NCBI RefSeq assembly: GCF_934924865.1
Contig: NZ_OW235315.1
Coordinates: forward strand, 3,564,321-3,628,320
Reading direction: 5' to 3'
DNA from: Tepidibacter aestuarii
GTDB taxonomy: Bacteria; Bacillota; Clostridia; Peptostreptococcales; Peptostreptococcaceae
Length of the DNA stretch: 64,000 nt
Positions within the stretch are counted from its first letter, which is position 1. Every line of letters begins with the position of its first letter. This document shows positions 9,618 to 18,872 of the stretch, one piece after another. The notes under the pieces were generated by a model that searched no databases, was not told the origin of the DNA, and saw nothing but the letters and a program-made list of their open reading frames with translations. Made by a program: the position numbers and the translations under genes.

Positions 9618-10955
9618 GTGAGTAAAGAAAAATTCAAAACATGTACATTAGTAATATTGTTTTTTATGTCAGCCTGTCTTTTGATGCTCAATATAAGTTT
9701 AGTAGGATTTAACTTTAATTTAAAAAAGATATATGGAAGCTCAAATATGAAATATAATATTTATTCAGTTGTAAGACCATACAGAGTATTTGCATACTTT
9801 GGAGGTGGGAAAAATAATACAGAGGTATTAGATACTCAGGATGAATATTGGAATCAAATAAAACTCATTTTAAAACAAGAATTATCTAAACAAAAAAAAA
9901 TAAATGAAGTAAGCTATAATGATTATTTGAGTAAAAAAAAGATGAAGGCTATAGAAGCTAATTTTGGTGAAGGATTAGATGTTGAATTAATAAATAAGAG
10001 TATATTCTTGAATGAAAGTGCTATAAGTAATATTGGAGATATTTGTGAAATACTTATACCGTTAGTAGATGATAAATCTATATATTTTTTAAGCAAAGAA
10101 CAAAAAGTATATAGAGTAGATTTAGATAAAGTAAAGCATATAGATTTAATAGATAAGCTTGAAAAAAAGGGATATACTGAATACTTTACTGTGGAACAGT
10201 TATTTACCATAGATAACAATACATTAATTCCTATTAAACCAGATGGGGTTTCTTATGATAAGGTTAGTTCGAAGAATATTATAGATGTTAAAGATGATAA
10301 GATAATACAAAAGATAGGAGAAAATATTTTAGGAAAGAAATATGACTTTACTAATAGGATTGTAGAGAAAAATGGCAATAATACTTTTATATACGGATAT
10401 GGAGAAAAGACATTAAGATTATATAATAATGGATATATAGAATTTTTAAATGAAGATATAGAGAATAAAAATATAGATTTGAATCAATCTTTAAATATAG
10501 CTTTAGATTTTTTAGCTAATCAGAATATAGATATAGATAATTTATCTTTGTATAGTATAAGACAAAATTCTATAAATAGTATAAATTCATATGAATTTAA
10601 TTTTTATTATAAAATTAATGATCTCAAAGTAAAGTCTGATAATTTATTCAATCCTATACAAATAATAATAGCTGGAGAAGATGTATATCGCTATAAAGGT
10701 GTTTTAAAAGAAGTAGACGAAATTGAAAAGGATAATAAAGATAAGAATATAATATCTCCTGAGCAGATACTCAATATGAATTTTTCTTTATTAAAACAAG
10801 ACCTTAAATATCAAAGTGGTGTAGAAGTATGGAAAAATATAAAAGGAGTAGAGCTTATATATTTTTCTAAGGATAATTACTTTATTCCATCATGGGAAGT
10901 AACTATAGGCAGTAAGGTATATGTATTTGATGCCTATAAAGGGGATGTTTTATAA
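9618..10955 (+). CDS. yycH: YycH-like WalK-modulating membrane protein
   Basis: The 445-residue protein has one N-terminal membrane helix (about 9-28) and a long extracytoplasmic part, the topology of YycH, which acts on the sensor domain of WalK. Sequence similarity to textbook YycH is weak by eye. The call rests on topology, on length and on position between walK and a YycI-like gene. The start is GTG with TTGGAG before it. The stop lies one base before the next start. Confidence 0.75.
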   Translation: MSKEKFKTCTLVILFFMSACLLMLNISLVGFNFNLKKIYGSSNMKYNIYSVVRPYRVFAYFGGGKNNTEVLDTQDEYWNQIKLILKQELSKQKKINEVSYNDYLSKKKMKAIEANFGEGLDVELINKSIFLNESAISNIGDICEILIPLVDDKSIYFLSKEQKVYRVDLDKVKHIDLIDKLEKKGYTEYFTVEQLFTIDNNTLIPIKPDGVSYDKVSSKNIIDVKDDKIIQKIGENILGKKYDFTNRIVEKNGNNTFIYGYGEKTLRLYNNGYIEFLNEDIENKNIDLNQSLNIALDFLANQNIDIDNLSLYSIRQNSINSINSYEFNFYYKINDLKVKSDNLFNPIQIIIAGEDVYRYKGVLKEVDEIEKDNKDKNIISPEQILNMNFSLLKQDLKYQSGVEVWKNIKGVELIYFSKDNYFIPSWEVTIGSKVYVFDAYKGDVL

Positions 10956-10956
10956 A

Positions 10957-11718
10957 ATGGATGGATCAAAAGTTAAAAACATACTAATTATTGCATTTAT
11001 ATTAACTAATATGGTTTTGGGATATAATCTTTATATAAATGTATTTAGGTATGACAAGCAGGATATCTTTAGTGATAGTTCTATAAATAATTTAAATAAA
11101 CTTTTAAGTACTAAAAATATATCTATAAACACTCAAATACCTAAAGATACCCCTAGCCTTAGTACGTTAAGTATAAAGTATGAGGATTTAAGTGAATCTG
11201 AATTAGACTCTTTATTTAAAGGAAATGGTTTATATGAGGTTAAGGATAAGCATATAATATACAATGGAAAGTCTGATATAGATGATTTTAATATAAAAGA
11301 ATGTACACTGTTTACTAAGAAGTTTCTTAAAAAATACAATTTTGATGATGATATGTATCTAAAGTCTACAATTAGAAAACCAGATCATATAGAAATCATA
11401 TATACTGGAAAATATAAAGATTATTTTTTAGAAGAGAGTTATATGAATTTTGTATTTTACGAGAATAAAGATTTTTCATTTGAAAGATTATGGATAGTTC
11501 CGATAGAGGAAAAAAAGCAGAAAAAAAGGGTTATAACTAGTGTAGAAGCTATTATGTCTGCTTATAACCAGATAGAACAAGATTCTGTTATAAATGAAAT
11601 AAAATTGGGATATTATTTTGAATCTAAGAATATGGATATAGAGCAAGGCGATATAGGCCCTGTTTGGAGATTAAAAGTGAATAATAAATATATATATATA
11701 AAAGCCTTTGATTTATAA
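10957..11718 (+). CDS. yycI: YycI-like WalK-modulating membrane protein
   Basis: The protein has a short cytoplasmic start, one membrane helix (KNILIIAFILTNMVLGYNLYI, about 7-27) and an extracytoplasmic domain, the YycI layout, about 253 residues. The frame is open 36 bp further upstream inside yycH. I prefer the ATG at 10957, which follows the yycH stop and uses AAAGGGG at 10938-10944. YycH and YycI form a complex with WalK at the membrane. The call leans on position as much as on sequence. Confidence 0.75.
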   Translation: MDGSKVKNILIIAFILTNMVLGYNLYINVFRYDKQDIFSDSSINNLNKLLSTKNISINTQIPKDTPSLSTLSIKYEDLSESELDSLFKGNGLYEVKDKHIIYNGKSDIDDFNIKECTLFTKKFLKKYNFDDDMYLKSTIRKPDHIEIIYTGKYKDYFLEESYMNFVFYENKDFSFERLWIVPIEEKKQKKRVITSVEAIMSAYNQIEQDSVINEIKLGYYFESKNMDIEQGDIGPVWRLKVNNKYIYIKAFDL

Positions 11719-11740
11719 TCTATAATTGAAGGCTTTTATA
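11697..11740 (+). terminator. terminator after yycI
   Basis: The arms ATAAAAGCCTT and AAGGCTTTTAT form a hairpin that overlaps the end of yycI and ends in a short T run. The walR to yycI unit may end here, with walJ-htrA as a second unit. Confidence 0.6.
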
Positions 11741-11909
11741 ATGAGTAGGAAATTATATTCTTATTTAAATTGTCGATAAGTATAGTTTCCGTTACGAATT
11801 TCAAAAAAGTCTACATTTAAAGTTCTTCAGAGAAGAGCTTTTTTATATTTTCGTAAATATCAAATTTAATGATATAATATATTTTAAAATGATAAGTTGG
11901 AGGTTTAGG

Positions 11910-12704
11910 ATGAGTTTTAATTACGCTTCAGTAGCTAGCGGCAGTTGTGGTAATTGTCATTATATAGAGTATAAAGATACTAAAATTTTAATAGATGCAG
12001 GTCTTAGTGGTAAGAAAGTTGAAGAAAATTTAAGAAAATTAGACAAAAACCTTGAAAATGCTGCAGGAATACTGATTACACATGAGCATACAGATCATAT
12101 AAAGGGTGCAGGAATTTTATCAAGAAGATATAATATACCTATATATGCAAATAGAAATACTTGGGACTGTATGATAGATAAGCTTGGAAAGTTAAAAGAA
12201 GATAATATTAAATTTTTTGATAATGATATTCCTTTTATTATTGGGGATATTAATATAAAGGCTTTTCCTATTCATCATGATGCAGCTGATCCTGTAGGAT
12301 ATACTCTATATAATGGAAATACTAAAATAAGTGTAGCTACGGATTTAGGACATGTATGTGATGATATTAGAAGAAATTTATTTGAGTCAAAGCTTGTGGT
12401 TCTTGAATCTAATCATGACGTAGAGATGCTAAAGATGGGATCATATCCTTATTATCTTAAGCAAAGAGTAATGTCTAATAAAGGACATTTATCTAATGAA
12501 GATGCAGGTAAGTTTTGTGTAGAGCTTGTAAAAAGAGGAACTCAAAAGATATTACTTGCTCATTTAAGCAAAGAGAATAACTTTCCAGAGCTTGCTTTTG
12601 AAACAGTAAAAGGTGTTTTAAAAGAGAAGAATATATCAATAGGAAAGAATTTAGAACTTGAGGTCTTAAGAAGAGGAACAATATCAAATTTATACGCAGT
12701 GTAA
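11910..12704 (+). CDS. walJ: WalJ (YycJ) metallo-beta-lactamase-fold hydrolase
   Basis: The 264-residue cytoplasmic metallo-hydrolase carries the metal motif THEHTDH near residue 60, after ASGSCGNCHYIEY at the start, and later IHHDAADPVGYT, DLGHV, SNHD and LAHLS. These fit the WalJ/YycJ family, which has been linked to coordination of cell division with replication. The frame extends 21 bp upstream. The ATG at 11910 follows TTGGAGG at the right distance and gives the family start MSFNYASVASGS. It lies 12 bp before htrA, as in many Firmicutes. Confidence 0.9.
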   Translation: MSFNYASVASGSCGNCHYIEYKDTKILIDAGLSGKKVEENLRKLDKNLENAAGILITHEHTDHIKGAGILSRRYNIPIYANRNTWDCMIDKLGKLKEDNIKFFDNDIPFIIGDINIKAFPIHHDAADPVGYTLYNGNTKISVATDLGHVCDDIRRNLFESKLVVLESNHDVEMLKMGSYPYYLKQRVMSNKGHLSNEDAGKFCVELVKRGTQKILLAHLSKENNFPELAFETVKGVLKEKNISIGKNLELEVLRRGTISNLYAV

Positions 12705-12716
12705 GGAGTGATTTGG

Positions 12717-13796
12717 GTGAAAAGAGGAGGATATTTTATAACAGGTTTAATAGGTGCTATTATAGGAAGTTTACTTACTTTATACATAGCTCCAAACTTT
12801 ATATTTAATGATATTCAAGCTGGTAATGAGCCACAAAGCAATACTCAGATAGTAGTAAATTCAAATGATGAGGAAAGCATATATAAGGCAGTAGCTAAAA
12901 AAGCAATGCCATCTGTTGTAGGTATAACTACAGTAACTGTCCAAAAAGATCGTTTTTTTGGTATTACTAGAGAAGCAAGTGGGGTAGGAACAGGCGTTAT
13001 TATAGATGAGAGAGGTTATGTACTTACTAACTCACATGTTATAGGAGATGGAAATGCAAGGGAAGTTAATGTACTTTTCTATGATGGAAGTAATGAAAAA
13101 GCAGAAGTTCTTTGGAATGATTCAACTCTAGATTTAGCTATAATAAAAGTTGATAAAAAAGGACTACCAGTAGCAGAGCTTGGAGATAGTGACAAGGTAG
13201 AAGTTGGAGATATAGCGGTAGCTATAGGTAACCCTCTTGGGCTTGAGTTTGAAAGAAGTTTAACTCAAGGAGTTATAAGTGGACTACATAGAAGTATTAA
13301 GATAAATGAGTATGAATCTGTAGACGATATGATTCAAACTGATGCATCTATAAACCCTGGCAACAGTGGAGGGCCACTTTTAAATTCTAAAGGACAGGTT
13401 ATAGGTATAAATACAGCTAAGATTCAAACAGGAGAGGGATTAGGGTTCTCTATTCCTATAAACATTGCAAAACCTATAGTAGACCAATTTATAGAAAAAG
13501 GCGAATTTAAGAGAGTTACTCTTGGAATAAAAGCTGTAGATGCTAAGTATTTTGAAGATAGAATGGGTGAAGAATTAGCTGTAGATCAAGGTATATATGT
13601 ATATCAAATCATGGCAGATTCACCAGCAGAAAAATCAGGAATGGAATCTGGAGATGTAATAGTTAAAATAGGAGAGAATGATATAAAGACAATGGGCAAT
13701 TTAACTAGAGAGCTTTATAAGCATAGACCTGGTGATGTTGTTGAGGTTAAGGTTAATAGAGGTGGAAAAGAAAAAGTATTAGAGGTAACTTTTTAG
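12717..13796 (+). CDS. htrA: HtrA/DegP-like membrane-anchored serine protease
   Basis: The 359-residue quality-control protease is tethered by an N-terminal helix (about 5-25). The trypsin-like domain has the triad His107 (LTNSHV), Asp139 (LDLAIIKV) and Ser217 (GNSGGP), and one PDZ domain follows (about 265-355, with SPAEKSGMESGDVIVKI). The GTG at 12717 is nine bases after AAGGAG and is preferred over the GTG at 12708, which touches it. Adjacency to walJ is typical. It degrades or refolds damaged exported proteins outside the membrane. Confidence 0.95.
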   Translation: MKRGGYFITGLIGAIIGSLLTLYIAPNFIFNDIQAGNEPQSNTQIVVNSNDEESIYKAVAKKAMPSVVGITTVTVQKDRFFGITREASGVGTGVIIDERGYVLTNSHVIGDGNAREVNVLFYDGSNEKAEVLWNDSTLDLAIIKVDKKGLPVAELGDSDKVEVGDIAVAIGNPLGLEFERSLTQGVISGLHRSIKINEYESVDDMIQTDASINPGNSGGPLLNSKGQVIGINTAKIQTGEGLGFSIPINIAKPIVDQFIEKGEFKRVTLGIKAVDAKYFEDRMGEELAVDQGIYVYQIMADSPAEKSGMESGDVIVKIGENDIKTMGNLTRELYKHRPGDVVEVKVNRGGKEKVLEVTF

Positions 13797-13800
13797 TAAA

Positions 13801-13836
13801 TAGTGCTTGGATATTTATATCCAAGCATTATTTTTG
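13801..13836 (+). terminator. terminator after htrA
   Basis: TGCTTGGATAT and ATATCCAAGCA flank a two-base loop, followed by a T run. Confidence 0.85.
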
Positions 13837-13904
13837 TATACTATTTTGAAAAAACTTAGGTTTTAGGATAATATATTAATAGATTGAATTTAGGAGGGAT
13901 ATTT

Positions 13905-14456
13905 GTGAAACGAGTTATAATAAATAGACTTATATACTTGATACTTATATGTATAGGGATGTTTTTAGCTCTTAAAGACATGTACTATATAATAGCAATA
14001 CCAGTTATAATGTGGTTGTTGGTTGAGAGAGTATTTTGGAAAACTTTTTATGAGGGAAAGAGGATGCTTTATAAGAGGCAGTTTAAGAGTGCGGCTGGAA
14101 AGTTTGAGGCTTTTTTAAAGGAGTTGGAGGAGAAGCCATGGCTTAATAATTTAAGAATGTTCAATATAGGAGTATATACTCACAACCTACAAGCTCAATG
14201 TTATAACAATATAGGAATATGTTATCTAGAATCGAGGTCGTATAAAAAGGCTACTAAGTATTTTAATAAAGCAATAGAGCTAGATGATATGTTTTGTATA
14301 CCTTATTATAATTTAGCAATAATAAAACTTATACATGACAATGAATTAGAGGCTAGGGAGTATCTATTAGAATCTATTAGAAGAGGATACAATAAGGTAA
14401 AGCTTGCACAGCTTAAAAGTTATGTGATGATGAAATATAAGATGCAGGAGAGATAA
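13905..14456 (+). CDS. TPR-containing membrane protein
   Basis: The protein of about 183 residues has two closely spaced N-terminal hydrophobic helices (about 5-20 and 24-40), then a soluble helical part with at least two tetratricopeptide repeats ([20 protein letters not shown] and [17 protein letters not shown]). The GTG at 13905 follows TAGGAGG, and I prefer it over an upstream TTG. The rlmH start is 5 bp after its stop, so the two are likely co-expressed. Function unknown. TPRs usually serve protein contacts. Confidence 0.75.
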   Translation: MKRVIINRLIYLILICIGMFLALKDMYYIIAIPVIMWLLVERVFWKTFYEGKRMLYKRQFKSAAGKFEAFLKELEEKPWLNNLRMFNIGVYTHNLQAQCYNNIGICYLESRSYKKATKYFNKAIELDDMFCIPYYNLAIIKLIHDNELEAREYLLESIRRGYNKVKLAQLKSYVMMKYKMQER

Positions 14457-14461
14457 TTAAA

Positions 14462-14941
14462 ATGAATATAAAAATAGTTACTGTAGGAAAAATAAAAGAA
14501 AAGTATTTAAAACTTGGAATAGATGAGTTTACTAAAAGACTATCTAAGTACTGCAAATTAGATATAGTTGAACTTAGTGATGAAAAGGCTCCTGAGAACT
14601 TAAGTGAAAAAGAGATGAACATGATAAAGGATAAGGAAGGTAAGAAAATATTATCTCACGTAAAGGATACTACTTACGCTATAGCACTTGCTATTGATGG
14701 AAAGAACTTATCTTCAGAGGAATTAGCTGATAAGCTAAACAGTCTTAGTATAATGGGAAAGAGTAATGTAACATTTATAATAGGAGGATCATTAGGCCTT
14801 TCTGATGAGGTGTTAAAGAGAGCAGATTTTAAGCTTTCGTTTTCAAAGATGACATTCCCACACCAGCTTATGAGGCTTATACTTCTTGAGCAGGTGTATA
14901 GAAGTTTTAGAATAATTAAGGGGGAACCCTATCACAAGTAA
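14462..14941 (+). CDS. rlmH: 23S rRNA pseudouridine-1915 N3-methyltransferase RlmH
   Basis: RlmH methylates pseudouridine 1915 in helix 69 of 23S rRNA on assembled ribosomes with SAM. The length of 159 residues is exact for the family. It starts [17 protein letters not shown] and has the SPOUT-knot SAM site [10 protein letters not shown], then [22 protein letters not shown] and the terminal YHK, all highly conserved. Its position after walJ-htrA is common in Firmicutes. Confidence 0.97.
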   Translation: MNIKIVTVGKIKEKYLKLGIDEFTKRLSKYCKLDIVELSDEKAPENLSEKEMNMIKDKEGKKILSHVKDTTYAIALAIDGKNLSSEELADKLNSLSIMGKSNVTFIIGGSLGLSDEVLKRADFKLSFSKMTFPHQLMRLILLEQVYRSFRIIKGEPYHK

Positions 14942-15010
14942 ATGAGATTTTATATTAATTATTTTAAGTGGTATGATTATAATAGATTAATGCCATAAGT
15001 ATAGCATATA

Positions 15011-15070
15011 ATGACTAATAAACTGATGGATTATATTGTTTAATAATTAAGAAGTTTATTAGTCATATTT
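15011..15070. terminator. bidirectional terminator between rlmH and the LysR gene
   Basis: A 14-bp inverted repeat (ATGACTAATAAACT and its complement at 15053-15066) with a loop of nearly 30 bases sits between convergent genes. The long loop makes this moderate. Confidence 0.6.
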
Positions 15071-15109
15071 TAGAAGTGTAGTTAGAATAGTATTATAGTT
15101 AATTATTAT

Positions 15110-15973
15110 TCAAATAATATCATAGATATTTATATATTCATTTGATATATCAATAAAGCTCTTAAGTGAATCATTAAATTTCCCATTTTCATTTACTACA
15201 AATTTGACTTCCAATTTCTTAAAACCATCTCTTAAATCATAAACATGAAAATTATGTTTTTTAGGTAAAATACTTTTAGGTAAAAGTGAAACGCCTAAAC
15301 CTGCAGTTACCCCATTAAGAATAGATTCTAAAGTATCAAATTCAATAATAGTAATGGGCTTAGAGTTGTTAACAGTAAACCATTTTTTTAGAAGCTGATG
15401 ATATGGGCATTGGTTATCTGTATTTACTATTATTGGTGTAGTTATATTACTAGTGTCATTAATGTTTGTAGAAGATATTAGTGCAATTTCCTCTCTGAAA
15501 CTAAAAATTTCTTTAACTTTTATAGATGTATATTTATCATATATAAAGGCCCCATCTAGCTCATCTTTTATAAGTTTATCCAAAAGAACTTCTTGTTTTT
15601 CAGTTTTTAATACTAAAGATACTGTAGGATTTTTTTTATAAAACAAAGTAAATAATTTAGGTAGTAAAGATGCAGAAATAGTTTGGGTAGCACCAATTGT
15701 AAGGTTAGAATTAATCTTAGAAATGATAAATTCTTCTGTAGCTTCATCTACTAACTTAATAATTTTATCTGCATATGGAAGTAGTTTTTCTCCATGGGCG
15801 GTAATAGTAGTACCTTTATTATTCCTTATAAATAAAGTAGCATTCAACTCATTTTCAAGGACTTTAATTCTCATAGTAATATTCGATTGTGCATATCTAA
15901 GGTTTAAAGCAGCTTTTGATATAGACTTCTCATATGCAACCATTTGAAATATTCTTAAATCGTTAATCTCCAT
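15110..15973 (-). CDS. LysR-family transcriptional regulator
   Basis: The 287-residue LTTR has an N-terminal winged helix (MEINDLRIFQMVAYEKSISK, then AALNLRYAQSNITMRIKVLE) and a periplasmic-binding-protein-like effector domain. The ATG at 15973 gives the canonical start, and 15 upstream codons in the open frame are probably untranslated. It is divergent from the DUF4865 gene. The shared intergenic region has the palindrome GTGATATCAC, so it likely controls that gene. The effector is unknown. Confidence 0.85.
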   Translation of the reverse strand: MEINDLRIFQMVAYEKSISKAALNLRYAQSNITMRIKVLENELNATLFIRNNKGTTITAHGEKLLPYADKIIKLVDEATEEFIISKINSNLTIGATQTISASLLPKLFTLFYKKNPTVSLVLKTEKQEVLLDKLIKDELDGAFIYDKYTSIKVKEIFSFREEIALISSTNINDTSNITTPIIVNTDNQCPYHQLLKKWFTVNNSKPITIIEFDTLESILNGVTAGLGVSLLPKSILPKKHNFHVYDLRDGFKKLEVKFVVNENGKFNDSLKSFIDISNEYINIYDII

Positions 15974-16008
15974 ATTATTACAACCTTTCAAACGTATTAT
16001 TTTATATT

Positions 16009-16030
16009 GTGATATCACTAAAAGTGATAT
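16009..16030. promoter_or_regulatory. candidate LysR operator
   Basis: The perfect palindrome GTGATATCAC (16009-16018) is followed within 6 bp by a further GTGATAT half-site. It lies between the divergent LysR and DUF4865 genes, where LysR proteins usually bind. Confidence 0.5.
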
Positions 16031-16143
16031 TAGCTATTATTTATAAGTATTATACAATTTTTATTTATGGAGTTAAACTATAATTGTAAAAACTAATAGA
16101 GTAATTATTATAAGTTATGAAGAATACAAGGAGGATGATTAAA

Positions 16144-16680
16144 ATGATAGCAACACAATATAAGATTATACTACCAAGTAATTATGATATGAATATAATA
16201 AAGGATAGAGTAAAAAATAATGGGTATAAAACTGATGGATTTGAGGATTTAAAGTTCAAGCTGTATCTTATAACAGAAAAAGGAGAAAACAATAATTTAC
16301 AAAATAGTTATTGTCCTTTATATATTTGGAAAGACAGCAATGGATTAAATAAATTCTTATTTAATGGATTTTATGATAATATAATAACTTCTTTTGGATG
16401 GCAACAAGTAAATGTAGGAATACCGTTAATTGATACAACGACATGCAATTTTAATGATATGAAATATATATTTGAAGTGACAAAAGAGATAAGCCCTCAA
16501 GAAAGTTTAAAAAATTTAAAAGATAAAATAGAAAAAGATATACCTAAGATTGATAATGCAGAATATGTTGTTATTTATAATCCAGACAAATGGAAATATA
16601 ATATATTTTATTTTATAGATGATTTAAGTAAAGTAAAATCAGAAAAAGGGGTAGTTTATGATATACTTCATATATCATAA
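16144..16680 (+). CDS. DUF4865-like protein
   Basis: The soluble protein of 178 residues starts MIATQYKIILPSNYDMNIIK, followed by a segment with CPLYIWKDSNGLNKFLFNGFYDNII and then SFGWQQVNVG. This matches the DUF4865 pattern (a dimeric alpha-beta barrel-like protein often found beside LysR genes). The ATG at 16144 follows AAGGAGGA. The longer upstream frame is unlikely. Molecular function is unknown. Pairing with the divergent LysR gene suggests a small-molecule response. Confidence 0.7.
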   Translation: MIATQYKIILPSNYDMNIIKDRVKNNGYKTDGFEDLKFKLYLITEKGENNNLQNSYCPLYIWKDSNGLNKFLFNGFYDNIITSFGWQQVNVGIPLIDTTTCNFNDMKYIFEVTKEISPQESLKNLKDKIEKDIPKIDNAEYVVIYNPDKWKYNIFYFIDDLSKVKSEKGVVYDILHIS

Positions 16681-16710
16681 GAAAAATATGAATATAAACC
16701 TCACTTAGTA

Positions 16711-16838
16711 GTGATACGGAAAACTGTACTATAAATAGAAAAATAATACACTCTTTATTATAACTTTAGCATAACATAAATATTTTAGATAAGAATAAAA
16801 TTGTATGGCAATTTACCATAAATTGCTATACAGTTTTT
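16711..16838 (+). repeat. intergenic repeat copy R1 with hairpin
   Basis: This copy shares a 24-bp identical block (16746-16769) and flanking similarity with copy R2 at 17363-17497. It ends in a hairpin (TGTATGGCAATTT and AAATTGCTATACA, 16802-16834) followed by T residues. The hairpin stands about 20 bp before the ribosome site of the next gene, so it can be a terminator of the upstream gene or an attenuator of the downstream one. Confidence 0.65.
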
Positions 16839-16867
16839 ATATATTATTGAAATTAAAGGGGGATTTT

Positions 16868-17332
16868 ATGTTTAAAGAAATGAGAAGAAAAGATAGAGAA
16901 ATTTTTAATAAACAAATAGAAGAAATTTTATTATATGGGGAATATGGTACCCTTTCAACTATAAGTGAGAATGGGTATCCATACATTGTTCCTTTAAGCT
17001 ATGTTTACTACGACAAGTGCATTTATTTCCATTGTGCTAAAGAAGGTCATAAACTTGAAAATATAAAACAAAATAATAAAGTATCATTTTGTGTAGTTAC
17101 AGATACAGAAGTATTACCAAGTAGATTTAGTACAAAATATAAAAGTGTTATAGCTTTCGGAACTGCAAGTGAAGTAACAGATAACTTAAAAGAGAATGTC
17201 TTAATTCAACTTATAGATAAATATTCTAAAGATTTTTTAGATGAAGGTAAAAAATATATTGATAAGGCAAAAGAAAATACAAAAATAATGAAAATTAACA
17301 TACAACACATGACTGGGAAATCAAATAAGTAA
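16868..17332 (+). CDS. pyridoxamine 5'-phosphate oxidase-like FMN-binding protein (NimA-like)
   Basis: The 154-residue split-barrel protein starts MFKEMRRKDREIF and has YGTLSTISENGYPYIVPLSYVYYD, then FHCAKEGHKLENIKQNNKVSFCV. These match the flavin-binding family that includes NimA-type nitroimidazole reductases. The Arg/His residues near ENIKQN usually contact FMN or heme. AAAGGGGG precedes the ATG at 16868. Earlier codons of the frame are non-coding leader. It is flanked by repeats R1 and R2. The substrate is unknown. Confidence 0.85.
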   Translation: MFKEMRRKDREIFNKQIEEILLYGEYGTLSTISENGYPYIVPLSYVYYDKCIYFHCAKEGHKLENIKQNNKVSFCVVTDTEVLPSRFSTKYKSVIAFGTASEVTDNLKENVLIQLIDKYSKDFLDEGKKYIDKAKENTKIMKINIQHMTGKSNK

Positions 17333-17362
17333 TATTTATACATAGAACTTTGAAGTAATGTA

Positions 17363-17497
17363 TTTAGTAACCACGCTGAAGCGTATAATAAATAGAAAAA
17401 GGATACACTCTTTATTATAACTTTAGTATAACATATGAAAATAGAATAAAATTGATTATTGTATAGTAATTTTATTACAATTGCTATACAATTTTTA
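17363..17497 (+). repeat. intergenic repeat copy R2 with hairpin
   Basis: This is the second copy of the R1 element. The 24-bp identical block is at 17403-17426, and the hairpin TTGTATAGTAAT...ATTGCTATACAA is followed by T residues, ending near 17497. An inner inverted repeat, TATAATAAA with TTTATTATA, precedes it. It lies upstream of the DUF523 gene. Confidence 0.65.
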
Positions 17498-17587
17498 TAT
17501 CGATTAGTTAATGGAAATCGGTAGATATGTTAATGTAGTTTATATTTTCTAATAATATTAAATCTTAATAAGAAGGGATGTAACAAT

Positions 17588-18031
17588 ATGTATTTAGTGA
17601 GCGCTTGTTTAGCAGGAGTTAATTGTAGATATAATGGCAGTAATAGTACCAATGAAGCTATACAAGAATTAGTAAGAGAAGGAAAAGCTATTGCTATTTG
17701 CCCAGAAATAATAGGAGGATTGCCAATACCAAGAGCTTGTTCTGAAATTATTATTGATGAGGATGGGAATAGAAAAATAGTAAGTGAAGGTGGACAAGAC
17801 TTTACTAAAGAATTTATTGAAGGTGCACAAAAAACTTTGGAAATTGCTAAAACTATTGGTATTGAAAAAGCAATATTACAATCAAGAAGTCCATCATGTG
17901 GGTATGGTCTTATATATGATGGAACATTTTATGGGAAACTTAAAGCAGGAAACGGTTTAACTGCAGAGTTGCTAGTGGAAAATGGAATTGAAGTATATAC
18001 CGAAAATGAGTTAGAGAAATTATCAATATAA
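17588..18031 (+). CDS. DUF523 protein, TudS-like desulfurase family
   Basis: The 147-residue protein has the DUF523 pattern: SACLAGVNCRYNG (Cys7, Cys13), CPEIIGGLPIPRACSEI (Cys38, Cys51), GGQDFT and LQSRSPSCGYG (Cys104). Members characterised as TudS hold a [4Fe-4S] cluster through three Cys and remove sulfur from 2-thiouracil. The conserved Cys are present here, so desulfurase activity on a thiocarbonyl compound is possible. The true substrate is not shown by the sequence. AAGGGATG precedes the ATG. Confidence 0.85.
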   Translation: MYLVSACLAGVNCRYNGSNSTNEAIQELVREGKAIAICPEIIGGLPIPRACSEIIIDEDGNRKIVSEGGQDFTKEFIEGAQKTLEIAKTIGIEKAILQSRSPSCGYGLIYDGTFYGKLKAGNGLTAELLVENGIEVYTENELEKLSI

Positions 18032-18361
18032 GCATAACTGCTTAGTAAATTCAAATTATAAGATAAATTTCATATAGAAAAAAGATAATATATAAGAATA
18101 AAAAAGTCATGTATTTAGTTAAGCATGCTGAACCGTACCATATATAAACTGAATTTTTTCTTGAGATTATGTTTATGAAGTTTTAAATAAGCGTACTAAG
18201 AGTTCGCAAATAAGTAAGAAACTTATAAGGTGAATATGTTAAATGGATATAGAAACATTAATAGATTTAAATTCTTTTGAATTGAATAAGCAGCTTTGTG
18301 AACCATTTTAAGAATAATTTTGGTAGAATATTAATATCAAATTAAAGATAAGGAGATATTT
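18032..18361 (+). other. gene-poor stretch with repeat fragment R3 and short open frames
   Basis: Positions 18107-18150 resemble the left end of R2 (TGTATTTAGT, then GCTGAA and CGTA). A 22-codon frame at 18243-18311 starts MDIETLIDLNSFEL and is preceded by AAGGTG. A frame ending at about 18234 reads VYEVLNKRTKSSQISKKLIR. I do not recognise either. They could be tails of a decayed gene. Confidence 0.35.
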
Positions 18362-18796
18362 ATGATGAAGAAAGATTTTTATGGAATATCAACAATACTA
18401 CAAGTACTTTTTCTGATTTCTGCATATGGGGTACAAATGTTTTCTATGAAAAAGATGGGAATGATGAGGTATGTAGTATATATAAACCATCAATGGGAGG
18501 CTAAATATCCTATTGAGACATTACGAAATATTTCAATTACATTTTTAGTAATGTTGTCTGCTATTATTACTTTATATGCATTAATAAAAAAATATAATTA
18601 TATTACGAGTAAAAAGGCTTTACTCATGTTATTAATAGAAGGAATAATGACACTTGTGTTTGTATTTTTTACTTTATGTTATTCAACGGAAAGTTATCGT
18701 TCTTATTATTTTACCAGCCTAACACTAGGAACTATTGTATTGATACAAAACATAAAAATTATTGTATGTTTGAAAAAATATGATTACAATTATTGA
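18362..18796 (+). CDS. four-helix membrane protein next to a rhodanese lipoprotein
   Basis: The 144-residue integral membrane protein has four predicted helices (about 8-28, 55-76, 84-105, 115-135). The first outer loop holds GMMRYVVYINHQWEAKY. The layout and two spots resemble the protein at 53969-54367: G-M/V-M-R/K followed by an aromatic stretch in loop 1, and IVLIQNIKIIV against SIVIQTVKVII in helix 4. Both genes adjoin rhodanese lipoproteins. No named family is recognised. A DoxX-like four-helix role in sulfur metabolism is a possibility only. AAGGAG precedes the ATG. Confidence 0.75.
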   Translation: MMKKDFYGISTILQVLFLISAYGVQMFSMKKMGMMRYVVYINHQWEAKYPIETLRNISITFLVMLSAIITLYALIKKYNYITSKKALLMLLIEGIMTLVFVFFTLCYSTESYRSYYFTSLTLGTIVLIQNIKIIVCLKKYDYNY

Positions 18797-18829
18797 AAAC
18801 TCAGTAAAATTAATGGTTTCTAATAAATA

Positions 18830-18868
18830 AAAAAATGTCTGAAAGCCTTTTGGCAATCAGACATTTCT
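18830..18868. terminator. bidirectional terminator
   Basis: AAATGTCTGAAAGCC and its near complement GCAATCAGACATTT are flanked by A and T runs between convergent genes. Confidence 0.8.
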
Positions 18869-18872
18869 TTAT

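Noticed and set aside
10921..10956. Upstream start codons for yycI inside yycH
   Set aside because: The ATGs at 10921, 10930 and 10945 lack a spaced ribosome site, and the ATG at 10957 directly follows the yycH stop.
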